From Ptychodera flava (taxonomy: Eukaryota > Hemichordata > Enteropneusta > Ptychoderidae): a DNA stretch of 64,000 nt. This document shows, in pieces, positions 1-11,639 of the stretch. Under the pieces are notes generated by a model. The model was not told the origin of the DNA and did no database searches. It saw nothing but the letters and a program-made list of their open reading frames with translations. The stretch covers positions 43,622,930 to 43,686,929 of the forward strand of contig NC_091936.1 in assembly GCF_041260155.1 (NCBI RefSeq), written 5' to 3'. Position numbers and translations under genes: made by a program. How positions within the stretch are numbered: position 1 is the first letter of the stretch; each line of letters opens with the position of its first letter.

Positions 1-3000
1 GTGTGAATCCTAGTGCATTTCATACAATGGTATGTAAGGAGTGGTGTGAATACTTGGCATTTCATACAATGGTATGGTAAGGAGTGGTGTGAATGTGCAT
101 TTCATACAATGGTATTGTAAGGAGTGGTGTGAATCCTGTGCATTTCATACAATGGTATTGTAAGGAGTGGTGTGAATCCTAGTGCATTTCATACAATGGT
201 ATTGTAAGGAGTGGTGTGAATCCTAGTGCATTTCATACAATGGTATGGTAAGGAGTGGTGTGAATCCTTGTGCATTTCATGCAACGGTATGGTAAGGAGT
301 GGTGTGAATCCTTGTGCATTTCATACAATGGTATTGTAAGGAGTGGTGTGAATCCTAGTGCATTTCATACAATGGTATGGTAAGGAGTGGTGTGAATCCT
401 TGTGCATTTCATACAATGGTATTGTAAGGAGTGGTGTGAATCCTAGTGCATTTCATACAATGGTATTGTAAGGAGTGGTGTGAATCCTAGTGCATTTCAT
501 ACAATGGTATTGTAAGGAGTGGTGTGAATCCTAGTGCATTTCATACAATGGTATTGTAAGGAGTGGTGTGAATCCTAGTGCATTTCATACAATGGTATGG
601 TAAGGAGTGGTGTGAATCCTTGTGCATTTCATACAATGGTATTGTAAGGAGTGGTGTGAATCCTTGTGCATTTCATACAATGGTATTGTAAGGAGTGGTG
701 TGAATCCTTGTGCATTTCATACAATGGTATTGTAAGGAGTGGTGTGAATCCTTGTGCATTTCATACAATGGTATTGTAAGGAGTGGTGTGAATCCTAGTG
801 CATTTCATACAATGGTATTGTAAGGAGTGGTGTGAATATGTGCATTCATACAATGGTATTGTAAGGAGTGGTGTGAATCATTGCATTTCATACAATGGTA
901 TTGTAAGGAGTGGTGTGAATCCTTGTGCATTTCATACAATGGTATCGTAAGGAGTGGTGTGAATCCTTGTGCATTTCATACGATGGTATTGTAAGGAGTG
1001 GTGTGAATCCTTGTGCATTTCATGACAATGGTATTGTAAGGAGTGGTGTGAATCCTTGTGCATTTCATCAATGGTATGGTAAGGAGTGGTGTGAATCCTT
1101 GTGCATTTCATACAATGGTATGGTAAGGAGTGGTGTGAATCCTTGTGCATTTCATACAATGGTATTGTAAGGAGTGGTGTGAATCCTAGTGCATTTCATG
1201 CAATGGTATGGTAAGGAGTGGTGTGAATCCTAGTGCATTTCATACAATGGTATGGTAAGGAGTGGTGTGAATCCTTGTGCATTTCATACAATGGTATTGT
1301 AAGGAGTGGTGTGAATCCTTGTGCATTTCATACAATGGTATTGTAAGGAGTGGTGTGAATCCTTGTGCATTTCATACAATGGTATTGTAAGGAGTGGTGT
1401 GAATCCTTGTGCATTTCATGCATGGTAAGGAGTGGTGTAAATCCTTGTGCATTACAATGGTATTGTAAGGAGTGGTGTGAATCCTTGTGCATTTCATACA
1501 ATGGTATTGTAAGGAGTGGTGTGAATCCTTGTGCATTTCATACAATGGTATTGTAAGGAGTGGTGTGAATCCTTGTGCATTTCATACAATGGTATTGTAA
1601 GGAGTGGTGTGAATCCTTGTGCATTTCATACAATGGTATTGTAAGGAGTGGTGTGAATCCTTGTGCATTTCATACAATGGTATTGTAAGGAGTGGTGTGA
1701 ATCCTTGTGCATTTCATACAATGGTATTGTAAGGAGTGGTGTGAATCCTAGTGCATTTCATACAATGGTATTGTAAGGAGTGGTGTGAATCCTAGTGCAT
1801 TTCATACAATGGTATTGTAAGGAGTGGTGTGAATCCTAGTGCATTTCATACAATGGTATTGTAAGGAGTGGTGTGAATCCTAGTGCATTTCATACAATGG
1901 TATTGTAAGGAGTGGTGTGAATCCTTGTGCATTTCATACAATGGTATTGTAAGGAGTGGTGTGAATCCTTGTGCATTTCATACAATGGTATTGTAAGGAG
2001 TGGTGTGAATCCTTGTGCATTTCATACAATGGTATATGGTAAGGAGTGGTGGTGAATCCTTGTGCATTTCATGCAATGGTATTGTAAGGAGTGGTGTGAA
2101 TCCTTGTGCATTTCATACAATGGTATTGTAAGGAGTGGTGTGAATCCTAGTGCATTTCATACAATGGTATTATAAGGAGTGGTGTGAATATTGCATTTCA
2201 TACAATGGTATTGTAAGGAGTGGTGTGAATCCTTGTGCATTTCATACAATGGTATTGTAAGGAGTGGTGTGAATCCTTGTGCATTTCATACAATGGTATT
2301 GTAAGGAGTGGTGTGAATCCTAGTGCATTTCATACAATGGTATTGTAAGGAGTGGTGTGAATCCTAGTGCATTTCATACAATGGTATTGTAAGGAGTGGT
2401 GTGAATCCTAGTGCATTTCATACAATGGTATTGTAAGGAGTGGTGTGAATCCTTGTGCATTTCATACAATGGTATTGTAAGGAGTGGTGTGAATCCTTGT
2501 GCATTTCATACAATGGTATGGTAAGGAGTGGTGTGAATCCTTGTGCATTTCATACAATGGTATGGTAAGGAGTGGTGTGAATCCTTGTGCATTTCATACG
2601 ATGGTATATAAGGAGTGGTGTGAATCCTTGTGCATTTCATACAATGGTATGTAAGGAGTGGTGTGAATCCTTGTGCATTTCATACAATGGTATTGTAAGG
2701 AGTGGTGTGAATCCTTGTGCATTTCATACAATGGTATGGTAAGGAGTGGTGTGAATCCTTGTGCATTTCATACAATGGATGGTAAGGAGTTGTGTATGTA
2801 AGGAGTGGTGTGAATCCTTGTGCATTTCATACAATGGTATTGTAAGGAGTGGTGTGAATCCTTGTGCATTCATACGATGGTATTGTAAGGAGTGGTGTGA
2901 ATCCTTGTGCATTTCATACGATGGTATTATAAGGAGTGGTGTGAATCTAGTGCATTTCATACAATGGTATTGTAAGGAGTGGTGTGAATCCTTGTGCATT

Positions 3001-4232
3001 TCATACAATGGTATTGTAAGGAGTGGTGTGAATCCTTGTGCATTTCATACAATGGTATTGTAAGGAGTGGTGTGAATCCTTGTGCATTTCATACAATGGT
3101 ATTGTAAGGAGTGGTGTGAATCCTTGTGCATTTCATACAATGGTATTGTAAGGAGTGGTGTGAATCCTTGTGCATTTCATACAATGGTATTGTAAGGAGT
3201 GGTGTGAATCCTTGTGCATTTCATACAATGGTATTGTAAGGAGTGGTGTGAATCCTAGTGCATTTCATACAATGGTATTATAAGGAGTGGTGTGAATATT
3301 GCATTTCATACAATGGTATTGTAAGGAGTGGTGTGAATCCTTGTGCATTTCATACAATGGTATTGTAAGGAGTGGTGTGAATCCTAGTGCATTTCATACA
3401 ATGGTATTGTAAGGAGTGGTGTGAATCCTAGTGCATTTCATACAATGGTATTGTAAGGAGTGGTGTGAATCCTAGTGCATTTCATACAATGGTATTGTAA
3501 GGAGTGGTGTGAATCCTAGTGCATTTCATACAATGGTATTGTAAGGAGTGGTGTGAATCCTTGTGCATTTCATACAATGGTATTGTAAGGAGTGGTGTGA
3601 ATCCTTGTGCATTTCATACAATGGTATGGTAAGGAGTTGTGTGAATCCTTGTGCATTTCATACGATGGTATATAAGGAGTGGTGTGAATCCTTGTGCATT
3701 TCATACAATGGTATTATAAGGAGTGGTGTGAATCCTTGTGCATTTCATACAATGGTATGTAAGGAGTGGTGTGAATCCTAGTGCATTTCATACAATGGTA
3801 TTGTAAGGAGTGGTGTGAATCCTTGTGCATTTCATACAATGGTATGGTAAGGAGTGGTGTGAATCCTTGTGCATTTCATACAATGGTATGGTAAGGAGTT
3901 GTGTGGTATTGTAAGGAGTGGTGTGAATCCTAGTGCATTTCATACAATGGTATTGTAAGGAGTGGTGTGAATCCTTGTGCATTTCATACAATGGTATTGT
4001 AAGGAGTGGTGTGAATCCTTGTGCATTTCATACAATGGTATTGTAAGGAGTGGTGTGAATCCTTGTGCATTTCATACAATGGTATTGTAAGGAGTGGTGT
4101 GAATCCTTGTGCATTTCATACAATGGTATTGTAAGGAGTGGTGTGAATCCTAGTGCATTTCATACAATGGTATGGTAAGGAGTGGTGTGAATCCTTGTGC
4201 ATTTCATACAATGGTATTGTAAGGAGTGGTGT
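1..4232. repeat. Satellite array, 44-bp unit, about 96 copies
   Basis: The whole stretch is a tandem array of a 44-bp unit containing the blocks GTGTGAATCC, TGCATTTCATACAATGG and TGTAAGGAGTG. It starts at base 1, so it continues outside the window, and it ends in GGTGT at about 4232. Units differ mainly at two places: CCTTG or CCTAG before TGC, and TATTGTAAGG or TATGGTAAGG. Occasional units carry deletions. Variants occur in runs of several like units rather than at random. 44 is not a multiple of 3, and open frames on both strands simply follow the repeat, so I see no protein here. Confidence 0.97.
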
Positions 4233-4750
4233 CGCCATCACAGAAGACTAAATAATAATTTCACTATCAAAATTACTTCACATTGGTTGATTTTATTTTT
4301 CGACAATACTACAATTTGAATCGTAAATGGTAAAAGATACAAATGATAGTGGTATTTAGTAACATACAGCAGGAACATTTCATGAATGCCTCTATGCATT
4401 GAATTATGAGAGGACAGAGCAGACATTTTTGGAAATATCCAGATTTTTCAGGTTGATACAGTTACCTGTCATAACGTATCATATTGAGTTCTTGCAATTT
4501 GCACAATTGGAAAAAGATAATGATGACTGGTTATTTTACTGTGTGAAATTCTGTTGTACAGTTGATCATAAATGTGAACTTTAAATAACAAATGTCTTGT
4601 TTCCAACGCTTCCAATGTACAAATTTTGTGGGAAATTCAACAGCATTTCTCACCATTTCTGGTGAATATCCAATTTGTAACAAGATCCTTATACAGTTGT
4701 ATTCCTTGGATAAGTTAAAACATCTTTTCTTGAAAAATGGAAAGACTGTA
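4233..4750 (-). other. METTL6 3' untranslated and downstream region
   Basis: This lies between the satellite edge and the METTL6 stop codon. On the minus strand a canonical AATAAA occurs at 4292-4297, about 450 nt past the stop, and is the first one I see. The mRNA could therefore end within roughly 50 bp of the satellite. Open frames here on either strand resemble nothing I know. Confidence 0.5.
4292..4297 (-). promoter_or_regulatory. Candidate poly(A) signal for METTL6
   Basis: AATAAA on the minus strand, about 450 nt beyond the stop codon. It is a positional candidate only. Confidence 0.4.
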
Positions 4751-4971
4751 TCAGCTGGTGTGATGATCTGTGAGTTTCTTGTCTGAGTCCATGTCACTTG
4801 ACAAACAATGATCATTTGTACTTGATGGCAACTCTTTCCGTTTGACAAATTTCCCCTGAATAAACACACGAGGTACACAGAGCCCTTCCTTCTTGTTGAC
4901 TGTCTCTCGGAGTACGTACTCATTAATGTCAATATCAAACCCACAAGATTTGAAGAGGTCACCAAGAATTT
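4751..4971 (-). CDS. METTL6 exon 5, C-terminus and stop
   Basis: 221 nt starting after the acceptor TTTTTCAG; the first base pair completes a Glu codon. It encodes [20 protein letters not shown], then a divergent hydrophilic tail rich in Ser, Asp and Lys, and TGA at 4751-4753. The tail is a little longer than in the human protein. Confidence 0.94.
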
Positions 4972-7900
4972 CTGAAAAATTAGAATATATCGGTAGAAAT
5001 CTGTTAACGGGAAAATCCAATTTTGCCAGAAGCAGAGACATGAAAGTTTGTTTTCACCAAAATGGTTGCATCTATATACTACTATGCACATCATAACATG
5101 AAAAGATAACTAATATCAGTTTCATTTCTTCACATTGAATGGAAATGCAAACACCCTTTGTTGACATGATTTTCAAGGAATTTAGTAATGAAAATTTTTT
5201 GTCAAAACATGATTTATAGTGATGGGGAAAATGTCAATTTTCAATGAGCTACAAAAATAGAATATTTAATGTAAGAGACATGGTATAAATTTTCAACATG
5301 TAAACTACGTAGCATTTGTTCTGTTTTGATGAGGGCAGGCTTAATGTTTTTGTGAAAGAAAACATTTTTGTGTTGGAGATAACTATATCAGATTTGGTGG
5401 CCAGAGTTGTTGGCAGCTCAATTCGTATTTACAAATTTTCAACCAGTTTTGCAGCTGATGCTTTCGGTGAAAACATCATTCTTAGCACCAAGTGAAGTTC
5501 TGTTGAGACAGCCTGGCCATAGATGTAACACAAACATTTATAATTACTGAACCATGTATCAATATTTTGATCACGTCCCCACTGTCATCATATATCAGGA
5601 CAAGACTACGCAACTAACATACCTTATGTCAGCCAAGATGATAAAACACTGATTATTTTATCATAGCAACCTACAAATCATTATTGTCATTTCTATCTAG
5701 TTTCATGTGAGAACAATCCAAGTAATATAAACAGTTCTCCAGGCTGATTGTCAAGTTCCTATTTTGAATCTCTCTGATTTTAAATTGATTGGTAAACTAT
5801 AAATAGGAAAATGTCAAACAGAATACAAATGCCATTCTCTATTATCATATGCCATACTTCATACCTTCAGAAAAATAGTAAGCTCTTGTTCCATCTTGTC
5901 TGACATAAAAATTATCACCTAATTTGTGTCCCGTTGAAAATCTCAGCATGGCATGGTCGTATAAGCCATAATCCCGGAAGAGAACAACACCTCCAGGTTT
6001 CAAAACCTACAGAATTAAGGTTGATGAAATGTAAGATAAAATAAGACAAATAGTTTTCCTTAATGATAAACCTTATTAGTATGTCAAGGTGTTAGTAAAA
6101 CAGTTAGTAAGATGTACAGAAATCATGTGTTTTGGATTAATGAATCAGGTATGTACAGAAATCTTGTGTTTTGGATTAATGAATCAGGTATGTACAGAAA
6201 TCTTGTGTTTTGGATTAATGAATTAGGTATGTACAGAAATCTTGTGTTTTGGATTAATGAATCAGGTATGTACAGAAATCTTGTGTTTTGGATTAATGAA
6301 TCAGGTATGTATTTTGCAAAGCCAGAGTAAAAGTTAAAAAAGTTAAACAAAGGGATACTATTTAAACTAATAAATGCTGTGAAACTGGAAGTTTTGAACA
6401 TTTTTTTCATAGTAAAGAATCACAATCAGGGTTCTATAAGAAAATTACCTAAAAGTATCCAATATCTGAAATTCAAATGGCTGCTGTACCCTGTGTCAAC
6501 TCTATGGAGGAAAATTTATTACTCCACAGGGTTTAAATGAGTTCCCAAAAATAGCAGACCACAAAGGTATTGTAAAAATTTGAGTACTTGAAACTCTGTC
6601 CCTAAGGTGCATCCTACCTTTAACTCCCTGTCATCATAATGGTTTTGCCAAAACTCATTGTTATGAATGGTATGGACCTGTTTATAGGGAACTGAGATGA
6701 ATTGGTATATGTGCAGATGTGTAGTGCTTTGATAACTTACCGTGGAGACGTTTTTAATGGCATTTTCCATTTTCTTTGGATGGATGGCAGATAGCACAAA
6801 TATCATTGTCACAATGTCCGCATTACGGTCTGCTATGCTGTCTGTCAGTGGGTCCACAGTCAGATCACAGCGGAATGCATTGATTCTACCACTATCATAG
6901 TTAGGGTTATCCTGTACGGGAAAAACAGTAAATTGATGGTCACTTGAATTGATTGCTGGGAGAAAAGTAGCTTTTGATTACCTGCATGAGCATCTCACAC
7001 TTACAAAAAGAATAATAAACAGACGCATGCTGTTATTTCCTTTCATAGAATTTCATACATGTACAAACATTCATTCTCTGTTCAGGTTAGATCTATATGC
7101 AGGGATGAAATGGTAGGACTTTACACTAAGTATAAGAGTAGATGGGTGAAATCACGTTGCTACCCCAACTGCGACAGATCACAGTGCTGTGTTTGCTTTT
7201 CAGTCATTCTCTCATAATGTCAATTTACAACGAAAGTAAGAGATGAGCTGTCAATTCAAGTTGTTTTTGATTATTCTTCTGTTTGGATATTGAGGTTAAG
7301 GTTCCAAGACAAGAAATTGACCTTTTTAATCTAACAATTCTCTGGTGGTTAATAAGCTCAGAACCCCCGTAAATTATACAATTTCTGAACGCCTAGATAT
7401 AGGGAACATTTTGGTAACCACAGTGTCACCATTGTTGACACAACTATCACGTGACAGGTAATTTGCACAACCTTTCCAAAATCGGTTTTCCCTATGTTTT
7501 GTCTCAATACTTCAAAATATCTGACTCAAACTTTCTGGAATGCAAGCTGTTACAATGCTCTTCCAAAGTGTGTCTCAAATTTTTTATATCTTGCTTAGTT
7601 TTTTTTGGAGCACAATTTTAAAGGAATCAACAAGGGTTAAAATCACCGCTCACACAAATTTAAGCCACATATCTCAAAGCATTGAAACAAAACATAGGGA
7701 AAACCGATTTTTGAAAGGTTATGCAAATTACCTGTCACATGAAAGTTATGTAAACATTGGTGACACCATGGTAACCAAAATGTTTCCCTTTATCTAGGCT
7801 TTCCGAAAACATATAATTTACAGGGGTTCTGAGCTTATTAACCACTGGAGAATTGTTAGCTTACTAATAAAAAGGTAAATTTCTTGTCTTGGAACCTTAA

Positions 7901-9628
7901 ACGTACAGGAAATCAACACATTCTTTGTTGGTAAGCGTTTCTTGCTTCATTTTTGCCACATCAGTTAATTTACAATATACATGTCTACAGTAGTGAATAA
8001 GTGAACTTTGTAACATTTATTCAAACCTCTCTCTAATCTATGACAAACAAACTGCAATAGAGAGCAATGACAATTTGTTAACCCCATGGCCTGCTTTAAT
8101 CCACCTTTGCTTTGTGTTTCAAAGCAGAAATCTATGACATTGTTCAAATATTATAAATGCTTTTGTTTATCAATTGACCTTGGCTTTAGGAGGGAGTGAA
8201 AGCAAAAACCAGATTGTAAGGCTCATTACCATAGCATTGACACGGTGATTCTTTCAACAGAAAAATTCAAATTTGATAGTTTTATTTAATTCAAATCTCA
8301 CCTTGACAAACTGTACAGCTCTTGGAGAAAAATCGCACGCATGAATAAACAAACCCGGACTTTCCTCCAGAAGTGGAAACAAAAAATTTCCAACACCACA
8401 TCCAACTTCTAAAAGTATTTTCTGACTTGAATTCTGTAAAAATAAATAACAATACCACTCCTATCACCATTTTCCACAGATATAGACACAGAAGAACGGT
8501 TTTTGGTACGCTAATATTTATCAAGGAATTGTCACAATAAGCACACACACTGATCAATATCACAGTTACTGACAAATTCCGGTCAAAGATATGGCAACAT
8601 TAAGTTTCCTTGACTGGACAAAACGCAGGTAAACTACTTATTGATTGATCAAAGATAAAATTACATGCACACCTAGGATTGGATGAGGCTTAGGTCAAGT
8701 GCAAGCCTAGCTCCTGCCTGTGGTTTTCAGCCATGTGAACAAGAGTGTGTGTGTGACATTCTATGAACAAAATCACCAAACCACAGTTGCACAAAAGTCC
8801 ACAATTTTTCGAGGACAATTTAAGCAAATGAGCAGAACACATTGGTAGTATAATATGCCTGAGGTAATGGTATCTGCCAGTGTTGACTCCATGACCCATG
8901 TTGAAAATAGCCAATGCTTATACACCATAATAAAGGTGCAAAATTAACTGACCAATTCAGGGTGGTAAAGAATTAATTGTAAAGTTTTTCACAGCCTGGC
9001 CGTGACATCATTGAACCTCATGAATGTTTAATATCAACAGAATTTGTGCTCATTCAACCAGTCTGCAGTATTTCACACACATTCAACCAGTCTGCAGTAT
9101 TTCACACACAGTCAACCAGTCTGCAGTATTTCACACACAGTCAACCAGTCTGCAGTATTTCACACACAGTCAACTACACCCATACATCACTGTAAATACC
9201 ACAGCTGGGCAAGTCCAGCTAAGTACCAACTTATTGGTCAAAAATGAGGCCATGATTAAATAAATAAAGAAAAAAAAATATATTCCGTGACTAAACACAG
9301 ATCAGGCCAAATATATTTCTTCATAAAGTATATGGTACATAGAATGCTGAAGGAGTGCAATTGAACTCACTGAATCAGTTATCAACTCTTCAAATTCTCT
9401 TGTTGTCCAATGCCTGTCCTTATAAAAGTTGGTTGAGTTTCTTTTATAAAATAAGTCCCAATTTTTCTGTGCTTCTTTTTCTAATTTATTTTGTTTGAAG
9501 TCTGAAACAAGATTTGTATCTTTTTCTAGTTTCTTTAGTTCTTCTGCTGTTAGAGTTCTTGCATGGTGTCCCTTGCTTTGTAACGGCATTTTGCCTCGGC
9601 TTTCAGTGACGTTACTCCCTTCCGCCAT
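4751..9628 (-). CDS. METTL6-like tRNA N3-methylcytidine methyltransferase, five exons
   Basis: Spliced CDS on the minus strand: 9371-9628, 8302-8433, 6741-6911, 5865-6006, 4751-4971, totalling 924 nt or 307 aa plus stop (human METTL6 is 284 aa). All introns are GT..AG and phases join cleanly. Residues ~48-70 carry the family signature [20 protein letters not shown]. The SAM-binding motif [10 protein letters not shown] is at ~93-102, [10 protein letters not shown] at ~167-176, [15 protein letters not shown] in exon 4 and [16 protein letters not shown] in exon 5. METTL6 family proteins methylate C32 of serine tRNAs to m3C, working with seryl-tRNA synthetase; that role is inferred by homology. 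METTL2/8 are the alternatives, but the short length, N-terminus and C-terminus fit METTL6. An in-frame TAA lies two codons before the ATG and supports the start. Confidence 0.95.
4972..5864 (-). other. METTL6 intron 4
   Basis: AT-rich intron of about 0.9 kb, bounded by the donor GTATGA and acceptor TTTTTCAG. I see no repeat array or coding signature inside it. Confidence 0.85.
5865..6006 (-). CDS. METTL6 exon 4
   Basis: 142 nt, entering in phase 0 and leaving one base over, with donor GTATGA. It encodes [21 protein letters not shown] and [14 protein letters not shown], all close to the vertebrate protein. Confidence 0.95.
6112..6306. repeat. 39-bp minisatellite, five copies
   Basis: Five near-identical 39-bp units start at 6112, 6151, 6190, 6229 and 6268 (ATGTACAGAAATCTTGTGTT then TTGGATTAATGAATCAGGT). 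They lie in METTL6 intron 3. Because 39 is a multiple of 3, a short open frame repeats a 13-residue motif. Nothing suggests that it is translated. Confidence 0.95.
6618..6704 (+). mobile_element. Family-1 short inverted-repeat element (copy a)
   Basis: About 90 bp containing CATCATAATGGTTTTGCC, CATTGTTATGAATGG and GGACCTGTTTATAGGGAA. It is a diverged copy of sequences at 18656, 26980 and 38406 in this window. It sits about 40 bp from METTL6 exon 3, on the donor side. Confidence 0.65.
6741..6911 (-). CDS. METTL6 exon 3
   Basis: 57 codons, phase 0 at both ends, with acceptor CGTACAG and donor GTAAGT. It contains FRCDLT and [17 protein letters not shown], the core strand 4 region of the methyltransferase. 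Confidence 0.94.
7296..7900. mobile_element. 605-bp foldback element with TTAA ends
   Basis: The left arm (7296 to about 7530) and right arm (about 7670-7900) are inverted copies of one another over roughly 230 bp with a few differences. The element reads TTAAGGTTCCAAGACAAGAA at the left and the complement ending GGAACCTTAA at the right. TTAA on both outer edges fits a TTAA target-site preference, as in piggyBac-type or some other cut-and-paste MITEs. It has no coding capacity and lies in METTL6 intron 2 (6912-8301). The superfamily is inferred. Confidence 0.8.
8302..8433 (-). CDS. METTL6 exon 2, SAM-binding motif I
   Basis: 44 codons, phase 0 at both ends, with acceptor TTTTTACAG and donor GTGAGA. 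It encodes EVGCGVGN (motif I of the Rossmann-like methyltransferase fold) and ACDFSPRAV (acidic loop that contacts the SAM ribose in this fold). Confidence 0.95.
8434..9370 (-). other. METTL6 intron 1
   Basis: Intron of 937 bp between the donor GTGAGT and acceptor TTTTTACAG. It contains the 29-bp minisatellite at about 9053-9174. I see nothing else notable. Confidence 0.85.
9053..9174. repeat. 29-bp minisatellite, about four copies
   Basis: Tandem 29-bp units of the form TCAACCAGTCTGCAGTATTT followed by CACACACAG, in METTL6 intron 1. The first unit has ATTC in place of AGTC at its boundary. Confidence 0.9.
9371..9628 (-). CDS. METTL6 exon 1 (coding part)
   Basis: Codons 1-86, from ATG at 9626-9628 to the donor GTGAGT after a TCA codon, phase 0. 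It encodes the N-terminal helix region and the [12 protein letters not shown] motif that is nearly invariant in the family. Confidence 0.94.
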
Positions 9629-9644
9629 ACCACTTTAATCATTT
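9629..9644 (-). promoter_or_regulatory. Probable METTL6 5' UTR segment and upstream splice acceptor
   Basis: Immediately 5' of the ATG the minus strand reads TTGGTTTCAG then AAATGATTAAAGTGGT. The pyrimidine-rich CAG looks like a 3' splice site, so the first METTL6 exon may be non-coding and lie further right, toward the EAF promoter. This is inferred from motif shape. Confidence 0.4.
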
Positions 9645-9841
9645 CTGAAACCAAGAATCAATGCAAAGAAGAATGTACAGATAAATTGACTGGACTTACA
9701 TTTGAAATTGTAAACCATTTCTTTCATGAAATGTGTGTATATGTGCTGTCTTAGTACTTTGGACACTATGTTGTAACTTCTTTTCAATTTTCTTGGGAAA
9801 CAAGTCATTGACAATGACACAGTCCCCACTTGTTAATGGGT

Positions 9842-10035
9842 ACTTTTAACTCTTTTCCTGCAAAGTCCATATTTCACCACCAGGTTAAGATGGTTAAAAT
9901 TAATGAAACACAACATATTCCATATGGTGTATTTAAACATAATACTGTACATTTGAAGGCTGTTGAAAACATAAATACTGTTAACTTGATTTTTTTGGAC
10001 TAAAGATGCTATAACAGACCAAGCTAAGGTAGCAG
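9842..10035 (-). mobile_element. Family-2 inverted-repeat element, truncated
   Basis: The minus strand of this stretch matches the right part of the element at 18378-18660, including ATGGACTAAAG-like, ACAGACCAAGC-like and TGTATTTAAAC-like blocks, and the terminal TTTTCCTGC. It stops at about 10035, where the next retroposon begins. Confidence 0.6.
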
Positions 10036-10445
10036 TCATTTTTTCAAGAGTGGGGGTTGGCGGAACTTAAGCGACAAATGAAATGCAAAAAGTGACCCCT
10101 CCGCCAAATAATTCAATTGTAAAATGTGAACAAACCCCCCCTCCGCCCGATTTCCACCAACCCCCTCACCCCCCTGTAAAGAACGAATGCTCCCTAATGC
10201 CTGTGATAATAATAAGATACGTGTAAAAGTTGAGGCACCGCTGCGGGCCCTCCAACCGTGGTTGACCCCTATATACATTGTAGCCCTGCGCACTGTTCTG
10301 TGTGTTCCCGGCATTATGCGGACTCCCATGGCAAAATCAAGGCCTAGTGCAGCCTAGCCTACCCTAGTTGAACCCTCCAGGTTTGTAGATTTATTTGCGA
10401 ATTTGTTGAAATAAATTTATCTTTAAAAAAAAAACAAAAAAAAAG
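10036..10445 (+). mobile_element. Retroposon remnant with poly(A) tail
   Basis: A block of unusual composition (C-rich, CpG-containing) ends in GAAATAAATTTATCTTT and an A-rich tail at about 10425-10444. A polyadenylation signal followed by a genomic A tail is the mark of an RNA-derived insertion on the plus strand, either a LINE 3' end or a SINE. I do not recognise the family and see no target-site duplication. Confidence 0.5.
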
Positions 10446-10560
10446 TGGCTCTATCACCATAATTTATTTTATCAGTAATTCTTTTCCATATTTTTATCAA
10501 CTAATGTCAAGAATTATCAACCAGTGTGAAGAATTGAAATTGAGAATTTTATTTCTGCTT

Positions 10561-11260
10561 TAGATGTTCACAAAGCAAAAGGCTGGGATAATATCCCCTC
10601 TACACTTGTACAAGCAGCGAACACTTACATCTCTACTCCACTGTGTCACATTTTTATTCTTTCCTTCACTATAGTACTGGTCAATTTCCAGACCTCATGA
10701 TGGTTGCATGTGTATTGCCTTTTGTACAAACAAGGAAATGTTAATGGCATAGGTAACTATAGGCCTATATCTATTTTACCAGTTTTGAGTAAACTTTTAG
10801 AAAAGATACATGCATTGTAAATTATTTAAACAAGCACAACATTCTGTATGAGCATCAGTATGGTTTAGGAGAAACAGTAGTAAAATCTCTCTAATACATG
10901 TAAGTCTCATACGTGTTTGCTAGATGATATAGATTGTGGAAACCCGTCTCTTGGTATGTTTATAGATTTTTCTAAAGCATTCGACACTGTGAACTATGAC
11001 ATTTTATTATCTAAATTAGAACATTATGGAGTTAGAGGGTTACCTTTATTGTGGTTCAAAAGCTATCTGAAATCAAGGAGCCAGTTCGTCAGCATTGACA
11101 ACACTGAATCACTGAAGCAGGAGAGTAAGTGTGGTGTTCTACAGGGCTCAATACTTGGCCCTACACTTTTCTTAGTTTATATTAATGACAACAAATAGGC
11201 TTCATGATTCCAATCTGTTCCATTCTTTCTACAACAGTTCAAATACTATTCCTTTTACTG
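10561..11260 (+). pseudogene. Decayed non-LTR retrotransposon reverse transcriptase fragment
   Basis: A broken reading frame resembles the RT domain of jockey/CR1-like LINEs. KAKGWDNIPS occurs near 10575, NYRPISILPVLSKLLEK-like residues follow, then MFIDFSKAFDTVNYDILLSK and QGSILGPTLFLVYIND within 10917-11198. Frame changes and stops occur between these blocks. The catalytic FADD block is not readable past about 11260. The element is dead and lies in the METTL6-EAF intergenic region. Confidence 0.85.
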
Positions 11261-11639
11261 ATGTCAGGGTTTGAAATTAACTTTTTTCCCTTGTAGTCCA
11301 CTTGGGCTACCATTTTCTGAAATAGGTAGCCCAGTGACAATGGCTGGTAGCCCATGCATATTTTAGTTTAGGGATATTTTTTCAACAACCAGACAAGAGT
11401 TGTATGCAAATTTTTACAGTTGTCATGACAAAGAATATGACCTTCTCAGCAATTACATGAGACAAACTGCAGCAGGGCCAGGGCTAAAAACAGACCATGG
11501 GCTTTCTGTAGGGAGGAGCCAAAAAATGTCTGTGTAGTTGTAATTGATACATTATGATCAAAATGTAATGAAAATTCATTTTCATTGGCCATCATTTCTT
11601 GTACCTGTCATCGAAGTACATCAGTTCAGACATTGAAAC

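Noticed and set aside
925..3991. Several 60-100 aa ORFs on both strands within the first 4.2 kb
   Set aside because: They are translations of the 44-bp satellite, appear on both strands, and break wherever a unit has an indel. No start context or family supports coding.
4531..5094. 187-aa minus-strand ORF overlapping METTL6 exon 5
   Set aside because: It is in a different frame from the conserved METTL6 sequence and resembles no family.
6112..6330. 72-aa ORF with a repeated [17 protein letters not shown] motif
   Set aside because: It is caused by a five-copy 39-bp repeat in a METTL6 intron, with an antisense ORF of similar length.
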